Shown one piece after another: positions 34,457 through 46,600 of a DNA stretch of 64,000 nt. This DNA is from Basidiobolus meristosporus CBS 931.73 (taxonomy: Eukaryota > Basidiobolomycota > Basidiobolomycetes > Basidiobolales > Basidiobolaceae): contig MCFE01000026.1 in the NCBI GenBank assembly GCA_002104905.1, forward strand, positions 124,001 to 188,000, given 5' to 3'. The notes below the pieces were generated by a model. It did not search any database, had not been told where the DNA came from, and saw only the letters and a list, made by a program, of their open reading frames with translations. How positions within the stretch are numbered: the first letter of the stretch is position 1; each line of letters opens with the position of its first letter. The translations under genes were made by a program, and so were the position numbers.

Positions 34457-36098
34457 GTGGCAATTGTGGCAAGCCTTTCAGCCATGAAGCACACAGACAG
34501 CATAGGAAGTACTACAAGGATCACAGCCAGTGTTTTGCCACCCAATTCATATTTGACCATTCATTGGTCACTACTGTACCAACATTATCTTGCCAGCCAG
34601 TTGATACCTCTATATTGGCACCTGGCTGTCTTTGTCACCTTGCACAAAATGAGTGAGGTGAGTTTGTGATGCCTTTAGGCTCACCTCAGCCTTCTGAATA
34701 TGGCATGCAGAGTGAGAGCTCTGATAAAGAAGGTCCACTGATGGATTTTGAGCCTATCTCCCCTAACAGCAGTACCATGTATGAGCCTGGTCAAATCCCT
34801 ATATGCAATGAGACAACACCCATTGAAACAAATGCCAAGGATACTTTATGGAGCCAAGTGAGCCCAGTAATCCATCTACTGGTGAATGATGTAATGTTGT
34901 GGCTAGAGAAGTGGTGCGTATCCACTAATATCAGTAATGGTGGCTTTGAGGATTTATTACTACTTCTTGCCAAAATCATACCAGGATGCAGCTTACCATG
35001 TACATGGTACAAGTGGACAATTGTCATGTGGCTGGCAACATATGATCCAGATACTGTCCTGATTCCAGCATGTGTTAGCAGTTGCATGGCATTCACATCC
35101 AAAAATGCTACCATTGCAACATGTTCAAATTGTCAGGAATCCACCACCATTGAGGGAAAACATTGTTCACACTCCGGATATATTCCAGTCATACCCTGTC
35201 TGAGGAAGCTGATGCAGTCCAACAAATATTGCAAAGCTATACAGTACCACACTCAGTATCAATCAAGCACAAACATATCCAATATATTTGATGGCAAATA
35301 TTACAAACAGCTAAGAATCAAGGGCTACTTTGAAGGTATGTATGACCATGCCTTTGCTTTAGCACTTGATGGATTCTCATTAAACAAGTACTCTACCAGC
35401 AAATCCTGCTAGCCACTGATTCTCATCAATCTGAATCTGCCGCCCATCTTACGGTATCAGAGCAATAATCTGATGGTAGTCTCACTGGTATCTGGGCCAA
35501 AATCACCATCTAACCTGGATAGCTACCTGTATCCACTGCTGGATGAGTTTTGTATGCTTTCCAGCAGGATAATGTTAAATGGCCGTCATATAAAAGTGCA
35601 TATTATTTTCTGCTTTAGAGATACCCCAGCCATCAGCAAGATAGCAGGTTTTTCTGGGCACAATGGATGGTATTGCTGTCAAATGTGTGAGATCCAGGGG
35701 ATTTACTCTATAACTTGCACACATTAATATTACCCAAACACCAGCACTAAGAACATGTTCTTTCCACAGAGAGAATGTACAGAAGTATACATGCAATTGC
35801 AGCAAAGCTGGCAAGCTATAAGCCATTGGCTGGAACATGGAATCAATTAGAAACCAGAGATACTTAGGATAGAGGGTATCTGTTGGAGCAAAAGCTTTCC
35901 ACTGGGAGCAACGCATTTGCTTTTCAACAATATCCCTATACTGGTGACCAAGTTGCACATGGGGCATTTCAAGCTAAATGAGCCTTTCAAGATACCAGAG
36001 AAATTTGAAAGAATTGTCAAGATATTACAGAGTATCCTCTACACTAAGTACTTCCCACAGGCTCCAATGAATATTCATACACACATGCAACAATACAA
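34457..36098 (+). pseudogene. Tnp2-type transposase
   Basis: The frame carries a CGNCGKPF...H..H zinc-finger-like start (about 34457-34530), a long N-terminal part (34666-35412), the first-Asp motif ALDGFSLNK near 35360, then NLPP-type and SGPKSPSNLDSYLYPLLDEF (35473-35540) and FSGHNGWYCCQMCE (35650-35690). This order is typical of Tnp2 (En/Spm, CACTA) transposases. In-frame stops lie near 34650, at 35410-35412, at 35725-35727 and near 35848. The frame can be read to about 36105, where an LTR2 fragment cuts in. Confidence 0.75.
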
Positions 36099-36206
36099 AT
36101 GTTAAAGTATAAATACTACTTTTACATTCAATAAATCATTAAGTGAAAACCATATAATCTACTTGTCCTCCAAATTACATCTAATATCTCCAAGACTCTT
36201 ACAACA
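36099..36206 (+). repeat. LTR2 fragment (last 108 bp)
   Basis: It matches LTR2 from the TATA-like AAAGTATAAATACTAC to the terminal ACAACA. It is truncated at the 5' side inside the Tnp2 region. Confidence 0.85.
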
Positions 36207-36680
36207 ACCTATGCCTATGGCATTAAGAAGCTAAGCAGCCCCAATGTATGGGTAATCAGTTAAGTAATGCAAAGTTGGGTTGGGTGCAACAAGCAACTAA
36301 TTTTTATCAGGAAAACTCCACCAAGATATACCATATTTATTGTGGTCACAAACCAACTTCTACACCATTCAATACAGAATTCACACAAACAAAAGCCAGA
36401 GCACACCTATATGGGGGACTAGAATCCAGCAGGGAGAAGGAATATATTGGCTAAATACCAAAAGTTCTTTGCGGATATTCAGGAGGTATTCATGGAAGAA
36501 GTGGCAACAACCAAGCATTTGTTTGCAAGATGTATATGTTACCTGCAGTACAAGGTATATGGCAACTTTGCAAGTATCACACTAAAAAGCCATAAAGTTG
36601 AGGTGATAGAAGTATGTCAATTGTGGCAGGTGTGAGTGTTTGTAGAGGTCAGTAAGCAGGAGGCCATAGTTTTTTTTGAT
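36207..36680 (+). pseudogene. Probable C-terminal remnant of the Tnp2 gene
   Basis: The frames TYAYGIKKLSSPNVW and, after shifts, KYQKFFADIQEVFMEEVATT...ASITLKSHKVEVIEV look like coding sequence that continues Tnp2 beyond the LTR2 fragment. There is no catalytic motif. Copia D coding resumes after the T-rich stretch at 36670-36678. Confidence 0.35.
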
Positions 36681-36860
36681 TCAAACTATATGTGGAATAC
36701 CCAAGGTAGTAGTGGGTAAGCAAATAAAGAAAGGTGACTCTTCAGTGGAATATATGAATTGCACAAGGGGAGGTAGAAAAAGTAAATACCAGTATCAAAT
36801 GCACCAAGATCCAATTGGACAAGAAATAGCCCAAATTACTATATCAATGAGGGTACAAAC

Positions 36861-38459
36861 TTGGCCTATGCCTATTCAGTCCATGTTGATGAACCCCAGA
36901 CTGCAAAAGAGGCCCTAAATAGCCCTCAGACAAAGTTTTGGAGATCTGCAATGACTGAGGAATATCAAGCCCCAATGGAAAATCAAACTTGGGACTTAGT
37001 CAAATTACCAAGCAACCAAAAATCAATTGGATGCAGATGGGTCTTCAAGACAAAATACAAGGCTGATGGCACAATTGAAAGATACAAAGCAAGACTTGTG
37101 GCCAATGGATACTCTCAAACAGAAGGACTTGACTATACTGAGACCTTTGCACTGGTAGCCAAGTTTAATTCCATCAGATTAATATTGGCTATTGCAGCCA
37201 AATATAAGTTTTTTATTCATCAAACAGATGTAAAAACTGCATTTGTAAATGGAGAACTTGATGAGGATATGTATATGGACCAGTCTGATGGGTTTGTTGA
37301 CCAAGATAACGCCCATTTGGTCTGCAAGCTTAAAAAGTCTCTATATGGTCATAAACAATCACCAACAGCCTGGAATTGCAACATAGATTCTTATTTGGAA
37401 TCTTTGAGTTTCAAAAGGAGTAATGCTGACTATGGTATATGCTATAAGCCAGATAGAGCAAATCCAGTTCTATTAGCTCTATATGTGGATGATCTTATTA
37501 TAGCTGCCAATAACTTAAAAGTATTAGAAGACACTAAAACCAGCCTATCTAAGGAGTTCAAGATATCCAATCCAGAACTCAGTTACTACTTAGGGACTAA
37601 GCTCTCTATAGACAGAAGTACCCAGACCATCACCCTAAGCCAATCCAAGTATATTCAAGATATACTAAAGAAGTACCAAATGGCAGACTGTAAACTAGCA
37701 GCTACCCCAATAGAGACAAACCTTAACTTGGTCAAAACTCAACTAAATCAAGAGAGCCTGGTGCCATCTGAAAGCCCTGACTTTCCTTATCAATCTATGG
37801 TCAGCAGTCTGATGTATATCATGCTTGGAACACGTCCAGATATCTCATATTCAGTAGGAGTTGTCAGCCAACATAATCAGAACTATGGATCTGATCATAT
37901 TGCAGCAGTCAAGTGGATTTTTAGATACCTAAAAGGAACTGCTGATATCTGCTTAAGATGCACTTATAAGAATTCAGAACAGGATCTTGTGAGATACTCT
38001 GATGCTGATTGGGGACAAAATTTAGAAGACAGAAGATCCACCACAGGATATACCTTTCTTTACTGTAAAGGAGCCATTTCATGGAATTCAAGAAAGCAAC
38101 CAACCGTAGCACTTTCTACTACAGAGGCAGAGTATATGGCAGCCTGTGAAGCTACAAAAGAAGCAATGTGGTTAAGAAAGCTCTTTACAGATTTAGGCCT
38201 ATGTCAAAAAACGCCTATTACTTTATTTCAAGATAATCAAGGATGTATACAATTAGGTAGAAATCCAACTTTTCATGCTAGAACCAAGCACATAGATATT
38301 AGACATCATTTCATACGTGAAGCTATAGAGAATAACTTAGTTAGCTTAGTTTACTGTCCTACAGATGAAATGATTGCAGACATATTTACAAAACCATTAG
38401 CTGGAGACAAGTTTGAATATCTTAGGTCAAAATTAGGACTAGTCAGTATGAACATTTAG
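36861..38459 (+). CDS. copia D reverse transcriptase-RNase H, still open (532 codons)
   Basis: This is the 3' part of the pol gene. It opens with the copia linker (DEPQTAKEALNSPQ, WVFKTKYKADG) and then RT with the catalytic box YVDDLIIA, so unlike elements A and B it keeps both Asp residues. RNase H has SDADWGQNLEDRRSTTGY, ALSTTEAEYMAACEA, QDNQGC and TKHIDIRHHF. In the same reading frame it extends upstream to about 36780, where it is cut off from integrase by the DNA transposon. No stop occurs in this segment although gag and integrase upstream are badly broken. It cannot be made as part of a polyprotein from this copy. Confidence 0.85.
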   Translation: MAYAYSVHVDEPQTAKEALNSPQTKFWRSAMTEEYQAPMENQTWDLVKLPSNQKSIGCRWVFKTKYKADGTIERYKARLVANGYSQTEGLDYTETFALVAKFNSIRLILAIAAKYKFFIHQTDVKTAFVNGELDEDMYMDQSDGFVDQDNAHLVCKLKKSLYGHKQSPTAWNCNIDSYLESLSFKRSNADYGICYKPDRANPVLLALYVDDLIIAANNLKVLEDTKTSLSKEFKISNPELSYYLGTKLSIDRSTQTITLSQSKYIQDILKKYQMADCKLAATPIETNLNLVKTQLNQESLVPSESPDFPYQSMVSSLMYIMLGTRPDISYSVGVVSQHNQNYGSDHIAAVKWIFRYLKGTADICLRCTYKNSEQDLVRYSDADWGQNLEDRRSTTGYTFLYCKGAISWNSRKQPTVALSTTEAEYMAACEATKEAMWLRKLFTDLGLCQKTPITLFQDNQGCIQLGRNPTFHARTKHIDIRHHFIREAIENNLVSLVYCPTDEMIADIFTKPLAGDKFEYLRSKLGLVSMNI

Positions 38460-38470
38460 CTGAGTGGGAG

Positions 38471-38820
38471 TGTTGTAAAAATTCGTATTTTCCACCTAAA
38501 TATTCACCTAACTTAGTCACTTAGATCATCACCTTCAAATCCTAGAGAATACTGACCAAATTCCTTGTCGGGATTTACTTAGAATATTTTCACCAAAATA
38601 CCAGGTACCCAGAACATGAAAATTCTCAAAGTTGTCCAAACAGCCCCAAACTTTGCACACATGTTCTTGGGACCTTCCTTAACCTATTCTACGTGTTTGT
38701 AATGCCAAGACCATGTAAAAGTATAAATACTACTTTTACATTCAATAAATCATTAAGTGAAAACCACATAATCTACTTGTTCTCCAAATCACTTCCAATA
38801 TCTCCAAGACTCTTACAACA
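38471..38820 (+). repeat. LTR2, first 3' copy of copia D
   Basis: 350 bp, TGTTGTAAAAATTCG...CTTACAACA, directly after the polypurine tract GAGTGGGAG. Confidence 0.92.
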
Positions 38821-39249
38821 AGAAGATCCACCACAGAATACACCTTTCTTTACTGTAAAGGAGTAATATCATGGAATTCAAGAAAGCAACCAACTGTAGC
38901 ACTTTCTATCACAGAGGCAGAGTACATGGCAGCCTGTGAAGCTACAAAAGAAGCAATGTGGTTTAGAAAGCTTTTTGCAGATTTAGGCCTATGTCAAAAA
39001 ACGCCTATTACTTTATTTCAAGATAATCAAGGATGTATACAACTAGGTAGAAATCCAACTTTTCATGCTAGAACCAAGCACATAGATATTAGACATCATT
39101 TCATACGTGAAGCTATAGAGAATAACTTAGTTAGCTTAGTTTACTGTCATTCAGATGAAGTGGTTGCAGACATATTTACCAAACCATTAGCCAGAAACAA
39201 GTTTGAATATCTTAGGTCAAACTTAGGACTAGTCAGTATGAACATTTAG
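38821..39249 (+). pseudogene. Second copy of the copia D RNase H tail
   Basis: It repeats 38027-38459 with scattered substitutions (for example GGAGTAATATCATGG against GGAGCCATTTCATGG). It begins abruptly at AGAAGATCCACC with no primer-binding site after the preceding LTR. A 107-codon open frame runs 38926-39249. Confidence 0.88.
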
Positions 39250-39260
39250 CTGAGTGGGAG

Positions 39261-39610
39261 TGTTGTAAAAATTTGTAATTCCACCTAAATATTCACCTAA
39301 CTTAGTCACTTAGATCATTACCTTCAGATCCTACAGAATACTGACCAAATTCCTTGTTGGGATTTACTTAGAATATTTTCACCAAAATGCCAGGTACCCA
39401 GAACATGTTGATACTCATAGTTGTCCAAACAGTCCCAAACTTTGCACACATGTTCTTAGGACCTTCCTTAACCTATTTTACATGACTGTTATGCCCAGAC
39501 CATGTAAAAGTATAATTACTACTTTTACATTAAAATAAATCATTAAGTGAAAACCACATAATCTACTTGTCCTCCCAATCACTTCCAATATCTCCAAGAC
39601 TCTTACAACA
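39261..39610 (+). repeat. LTR2, second 3' copy
   Basis: 350 bp, TGTTGTAAAAATTTG...CTTACAACA. Its right flank ATACT resembles ATTCT left of 21226. Confidence 0.92.
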
Positions 39611-40370
39611 ATACTAAGATTCATAGACTTTGATCCAAGTGACTGAGCTAATGGATGATTTGGGTGTAAGTATAAGATTTACCACAATACCAGCCATTAA
39701 TATAGTTCAAATACCTGGCCCATACTTTGATAGAGTTATCACCTTAAACCTCTGAGCCTCAAGTGGTAAACATGTGTGAAGGTCATCTATGAAAATCTCA
39801 TTAGGGTGGGATCTCCACAAGAATCTTTACCTTGCTTTTGGACGCATGTGGGCAGGTATCTAGATTTGTAACTTCCCCCCCCTCCAACCCATTACAGCAT
39901 AGCCATCAAAACCGCCCAAACTCTTTGGTTGGCTCCCGTTACCCAAAGGGATCCAACTATCTCGGTCACCACAATGTCTAATCTTTTTTACTGATTTCCG
40001 GTAGGGTAGCCAACCCCCATGGTGCCACTTGGCTCACTAGATCAGATCCCCGGTGAAGCTGAGAAAAGCCTAGGAACTCGACCCACTAAGGAAATATGCA
40101 ATCACGAAGATGGGGCACTGGGGATAGCATTCAACCTTGGATCTTCTCAGACTTGGAGGCCATGAAGTCAGCATTGGTGTAGCATCCCCAGCGAATTTCA
40201 GCCTCAAAATCTAATACACGGCTGGGCTGTGGACGACGTCCAATACTCTCGCGCAAGATGCGACCTACACTGCGATCACCAAGAACCTGGGTTCCTCGAG
40301 CTGCCCAGGATAAGGGTATCGGCCAAAGCAACCAACCAACACATTACACCACGAAGCAAATTTGGGGAAT
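39611..40370. other. Transition zone between the repeat block and the gene block
   Basis: Composition changes from AT-rich repeat-like sequence to the higher GC of the gene block near 40000. No repeat family is recognised. On the minus strand AATAAA near 40371 (CCTCAATAAAATTCC) is the likely poly(A) signal of the forkhead gene. The only candidate gene is the short minus frame at 40131-40331. Confidence 0.4.
40131..40331 (-). CDS. Hypothetical short ORF (66 aa) or truncated gene end
   Basis: The frame MLWPIPLSW...GDRSVGRILRESIGRR...VLDFEAEIRWGCYTNADFMASKSEKIQG has protein-like composition and gene-block GC. It lies within 400 bp of the forkhead 3' end, so no long gene can precede it. It may be a small gene, or a fragment left where the repeat block meets the host genes. 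Unrecognised. Confidence 0.25.
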   Translation of the reverse strand: MLWPIPLSWAARGTQVLGDRSVGRILRESIGRRPQPSRVLDFEAEIRWGCYTNADFMASKSEKIQG

Positions 40371-40703
40371 TTTATTGAGGTTTGCGGGCGCCAGCTGGCG
40401 GGGCAGTCGTAGGTAGAACCATGAGATAATCTAAACGGAAATGCTTCACTTGAGTTGCCGAGAAAATAAAAGGGAACCCTTCCTCCCTCAAAGGTGTGGA
40501 AAGCGGGAATTTCGCTAGGTCGGTGGGGAATTAGGAAACAAGTAAACAAGAGTGGTGAATGAACTGTAAATACAACAAAAGCGTGAGATGGTAGTGGGTG
40601 GTAGTGGTGGTGGGGGGGGGGAGAGGAGGGGGACTTGGATGTAGCCAGATTTTGATTGTCCAGTTGAAGTCTAATGTACACTTGGTTTGATCTTGAGCGT
40701 TTA

Positions 40704-42219
<1,516 letters not shown>

Positions 42220-42994
42220 TAGAAGCAGGAATGTCGGTTAGTTTTGAATGGCGATGAAGGGAGGCAAAATCCACGTGCGAGTACACACGTATGGTTAAAA
42301 CTGGGGGGAGTGGTGTTTTTGTGTAGAGCACGGGGTGTTGCAGGTTATCACGGATATGCAACAGAAAAGTAAATAGTGGTTTCTCAAAAATAAATACGCC
42401 CAGGCACGATCAATCAGCAGAGCAAAATATTTTCTGGGTGTGTGATGGACCAAAACTATCGGATCCAAAGGCTCGAGTGAGTGTGCGGTTTCAAACGTGT
42501 AGTTTGTAAACAAGCGCAACGAGGGGTGGTATAAAGAGTTACACTTAAGGAGGATGATAAACCAAAACAAAAACGCACCTTTCCTGAAAGAAAAACACAG
42601 TTCCCGAGTCAGAGAAAGCAAAATTTCCAGCGGTCAACGAGCGATTGTTTACATATCAAATACTCTGCGCTCCTGTATAAAAAAGCATTCAGGAATTGAA
42701 GGATAACGGCCATCTCATTGGGTGGATTCGCTGGTTAGGGTAAATGTAACTTAGGGTTAAGATTACACACTTAGGATTACAATAAACGACATACGAATCG
42801 TGCTTAACCTTCACACCGTTGCTCCTGAGAACCTTAATTCGAAAAGTTTGCCCAATGATGATTGGGCCCTGCCAAGAAGAGGGACCCTCAAGAGGGCCAC
42901 AAAATATCGGAAGGATGCATGCGATGAGCAATAAAAATTCTGGATATCCATAAGGGGATCCATCTTTTTCCTTAATTCAGGACTTTGTGCAATC
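42220..42994. promoter_or_regulatory. Divergent promoter region between the forkhead gene and eS26
   Basis: 775 bp shared by two divergent genes. Two TTAGGG hexamers in the same orientation lie at about 42733 and 42751, roughly 250 bp upstream of the eS26 start. In several fungi Tbf1-type factors bind TTAGGG/AACCCTAA upstream of ribosomal-protein genes; that use here is inference. A GTATAAAAAAG box occurs near 42676. Confidence 0.4.
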
Positions 42995-43465
42995 ATGGTA
43001 AGTGACTATGAGGTTTCTAAGCGATGGATGGATTGGTCAACATTCGAAGATTCCGCTCATGTCGCTCATGTCCCCGCTGTTGTAGAAGCACCTACTGATT
43101 GCCCATCTTTCTTATAGACCACAAAGAGAAGAAATCACGGACGTAACAAGAGTGGACGCGGTCACGTTAAGCCTGTCCGTTGTGTCAACTGCGCTCGCTG
43201 CGTCCCCAAGGACAAGGCCATCAAGCGTTTCACCATCCGTAACATGGTTGAATCTGCTGCCGTCCGTGATCTCAAGGAGGCTTCTGTCTACGCTGAATAT
43301 GCTCTCCCCAAGCTCTATGTCAAATTGCACTACTGCATTTCTTGCGCTATCCATCAGCACATTGTCCGTGTTCGTTCCAGCGTAGGTCGTAGAGTCAGAA
43401 CCCCCCCTCCTAGATTCAGATTTGACCGTGATGGCAAGAAGGCCACTGCCACCAAGTCTGCTTAA
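42995..43465 (+). CDS. RPS26: 40S ribosomal protein eS26 (116 aa)
   Basis: The ATG (42995-42997) is alone in exon 1. An intron of 120 bp (42998-43117) with a GTAAGT donor and TAG acceptor follows, then exon 2 at 43118-43465. The protein starts [18 protein letters not shown] and has [19 protein letters not shown] and [17 protein letters not shown]. The cysteine pairs CxxC...CxxC are the zinc site of eS26, and the basic tail ends ATATKSA. eS26 sits at the mRNA exit channel of the small subunit. An intron directly after the start codon is common in fungal ribosomal-protein genes. The gene is convergent with the TPS gene, 180 bp apart, with AATAAA near 43492. Confidence 0.97.
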
Positions 43466-43645
43466 ACCAGGATAATTAGTCCACTACGTCAATAAAGGCT
43501 ATTTGTTTCCTTCGATGTTGGTGCATGTTGTCAGGACATACAACTAGAATGGGTTTATTATTCAGATTCATATTAGATTCAGCAATTACATTTTACGGCG
43601 GTGTATAGCAGTGAGGGGTTGCAGTCAATATACATGGTGCAGGAA

Positions 43646-46600
43646 TCATCTCCTGTCGGGGAGACCGGACAAGAAAGAAAGCACAGCATTGATACTGCTG
43701 GCGAAATAGCTGGCTTGAGTAGCTTTGGACCCAACCGTACATGTGAAGATGCTTTTGTCAGGCTGGGCCAATTGTAAGTGTTCTAGGACCTCAAACATAT
43801 CCTCATCAGTCCGATCATCCCCGATAGCTACGATGAAATCTGCGTCTGGATTGGCTTCCAGTACGCGGTGAACCGCGTTACTCTTGGACACCGAGCGTGG
43901 GAGCACCTAAAAGAGGCCAGATCAATGCCATGCTTCAGGGACAATTAGACGTTAAACTACCTCAAGGTTCTTGCTAACCGCAACAACATGAATAGGATAC
44001 ACGGTTCCAAGTGAGTCTTGGATGTGGTTCTGACATTCTGCTGCTTGCCAAGCACTGGAAAACGGGTTGGTAAACAGAGTGATACACGTGTGCTTGTTGA
44101 CAACAAAACGACATACCCATAAGAAGTATTATCTGCCAGGCGGTAATCCCATACAAGCGCCACTTCCTTGGATTCGATGAACGATCCTAAACCCAAGAGG
44201 TTAGATATCGGTGAGTGCAGCAGGGGAGAATGGGATGCACACAAACCTGGAGTACGTTCAGTGTAGTATTCAAATATCTAATCAGAGTGTGTTAACAATG
44301 AGCACTTCCACATTGCTCTCACACGTACGGCCTTACCTCCTTGACCTTCCCTTGCCAGCTGAAGTCGTTGTCAGACAGTAGACGCTCCCATTTCGAATTC
44401 TGGTGCTTGATAAAACAGCCATTCTCGGCACTAAGAAACAGAACGCTCAGTCAGCACAAATCCATGAGAGATCGAAGCAGTCCGGATCGGTTACCTGAAG
44501 CCCAAGTTCGGGATATTTTTGAATACTTCGTCGAGCGATGCTGTGGTTCTACCGCTCATAATATAAACTATGTTCTTCGGATCGCTAGTCAAGCTCTCAA
44601 GAAGCGTTTTAACTCTGTCAAATGATGCAGGGTTGGAGTGAGCCCGGATGTATGGGGCCAGGGTGCCATCATAATCAAGGAAGAAAAGCCTCTTCTGGCT
44701 GCCTTGATACGCTGCCTTCGCAACAAACGGTGTTATGTGTGGGATCTGGACCGAGCTACGACGTTCCCCGTGAGCTTTATCGAGCTCATCCAAGAAGCTC
44801 TCCGCCCAAAACTGTGCCGAGTTGGTAACCACATTGTCATATAGCTCCTTCCACCGGTAGGCTCTCTCGTCATCCGGCATCGACAGTGATTCATTGATGG
44901 CTTCTGCCAGTTGGCGAGTATCCCATGGGTTCACACGAATCGCTGCAGCCCCAAAACTACCATAGGTGCCGGCGAACTCACTAATGATCAGCGGACTACA
45001 TTTCTTCTCCTGGCACATCACGTACTCATGAGAAGTCAGGTTCATTCCATCTCTTAGAGAGGTGATCATAAAGGAGTCCGCGACCGTGAGAAGGGCCAGG
45101 TATTGGTAATAGTCGATGTCTTGATGCAAGTATATCACCGGTTGGTAGGACAGGCTTCCATATTTGGAGTTGATCCGCGAAGCAATATCAGACACTTGTC
45201 CCTGGAGTTCGTTGTGTTCGGTGGTGGGGAGTGAGACCTGTAGGAGACTGACCTATAGTGCACATCGATGGTTAATCCGTATGCTGACGACTCGCCACAA
45301 GACCAGTCAATTACCTTTCCCAGCCAGTCTGGATACATGCTCAAGAATTTCTCAAATGCCAGCATCTTTTGCCTCACACCTTTGACATAATCAAGCTTAT
45401 CGCGACCGATCACCAGCTTCTTGTCACCATATTTCTCTCTCAACGAAGTGGCGATGTCAGTGACATCGGGACTATTTCTAGAGGGACAATCGATTACTTT
45501 AGCCGACAATCATAGGGCCGCTGTTAACCAGATAACACGTACCTTTTCTCGATGAGCGCCTTCGCATCGATGCCTGTAGGTTGGTAGAAATGGCATGTTT
45601 AGTGGCTGTGAACGACAGGTGCATAATCGTCAACCATACCGATAGGGAAGATTCCGACCGAAATGAATCTATCATCGACTTGAATTCCTTTGGGCGAGGA
45701 TTCGTATGACAGAATTCGACTGCAGTTCTCAAGGAAATGCCGGGCAAATGAATAAGTCTGCATGGCGACCCTGTGAGTTGATGGGCTTGATCAGACACTA
45801 CAGTCAGATGAGAGGCTTACCTGAAATCCAACCAAATCAGCGCCCAAAACCCCCTCCAGGATCTGACGACGCACTGTTCACCGCGTGTTAACTACGTACA
45901 CACTCAAGTCAACGTGATGAAATACTAACCATGAAGACATCTGAAGATTTCCGAACTAGGGAATGGGATATGGAGGAAGAAACCAATCTTAGCCTCGGGG
46001 ATTTTCTCGCGAATCATTGCTGGCAGAAGCATAAGGTGATAATCGTTGACCCAAACTGGTATCGAGGCGGTTAGTAACTGGAGAAACCGCCAGGGGATCC
46101 ATGAATGGCTTACTTATATCCCCAGGCTGATACACCTCAACAACAGCGTCGGCAAACTTTCTGGTCACCGACAGACAGTGTTGCCACGCCTCATCCTCAT
46201 ACCCAAGAGACTGTGGGTACTCCGGAAGAATATAATGGAACATTGGCCACAGTACCTAAATCTAGCATTAGCTTTGATCAATCTTGTGTAATCGTACTGT
46301 AGGTCACCTGTTTGCAAAACTTGTTATAATGACCGTCCATCTCATCATCGGAGAGGAAGACCGGATGGCAATCATATTTGCTTTTCAACTCCTCCTTGAT
46401 CGCGTGGCGATTCCGCTCACTAAGCTCTTCAGTAGATATGGACAAGGTGCCAATCCATGTCCTGGATCCCAGTTTATCCGCGATGGAGTTCACTGCGTTG
46501 TGTAAGCCAATATTTCCCACTGAGCATGGGGTCACTCTCCACGGGGAATCCGGCGAGGTAGCTGAGACGGACTTTCTTCTTTGATGCTTTTTCGGAGAGG

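Larger units (their letters stand above)
30719..36680. mobile_element. Tnp2 (CACTA-like) DNA transposon, copy 2, inserted in copia D
   Basis: The left terminus at 30719 is GATGATCCTGTCAAAAGG, identical in sequence to the terminus of copy 1. A GATCTTGTCAAG repeat lies about 55 bp inside it. Two divergent genes follow: an accessory gene on the minus strand and a Tnp2 transposase on the plus strand. The right border is set only by where copia D coding resumes (about 36680); no matching inverted terminus was found there. A solo LTR of gypsy E (31931-33013) and an LTR2 fragment (36099-36206) lie inside it. Confidence 0.65.
21226..39610 (+). mobile_element. Ty1/copia retrotransposon D (family 2), interrupted by two later elements
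   Basis: 5' LTR2 at 21226-21573, primer-binding site, gag start (21605-22186), [gypsy E 22187-29338], rest of gag, protease and integrase (29339-30718), [DNA transposon 30719 to about 36680], RT and RNase H (to 38459), then LTR2, a second RNase H tail and a second LTR2. The reading sense is continuous across both insertions: the Gag segment ending EELRKASA resumes with NKKEKENTL and a CCHC knuckle, and integrase stops after YPYEKSLR. The outer flanks ATTCT and ATACT look like a worn target duplication. Without the insertions the element would be about 5 kb. Confidence 0.85.

Noticed and set aside
38471-39610. A TRIM (miniature LTR element)
   Set aside because: The first LTR is followed by pol sequence with no primer-binding site, so the unit lacks a TRIM's required parts.
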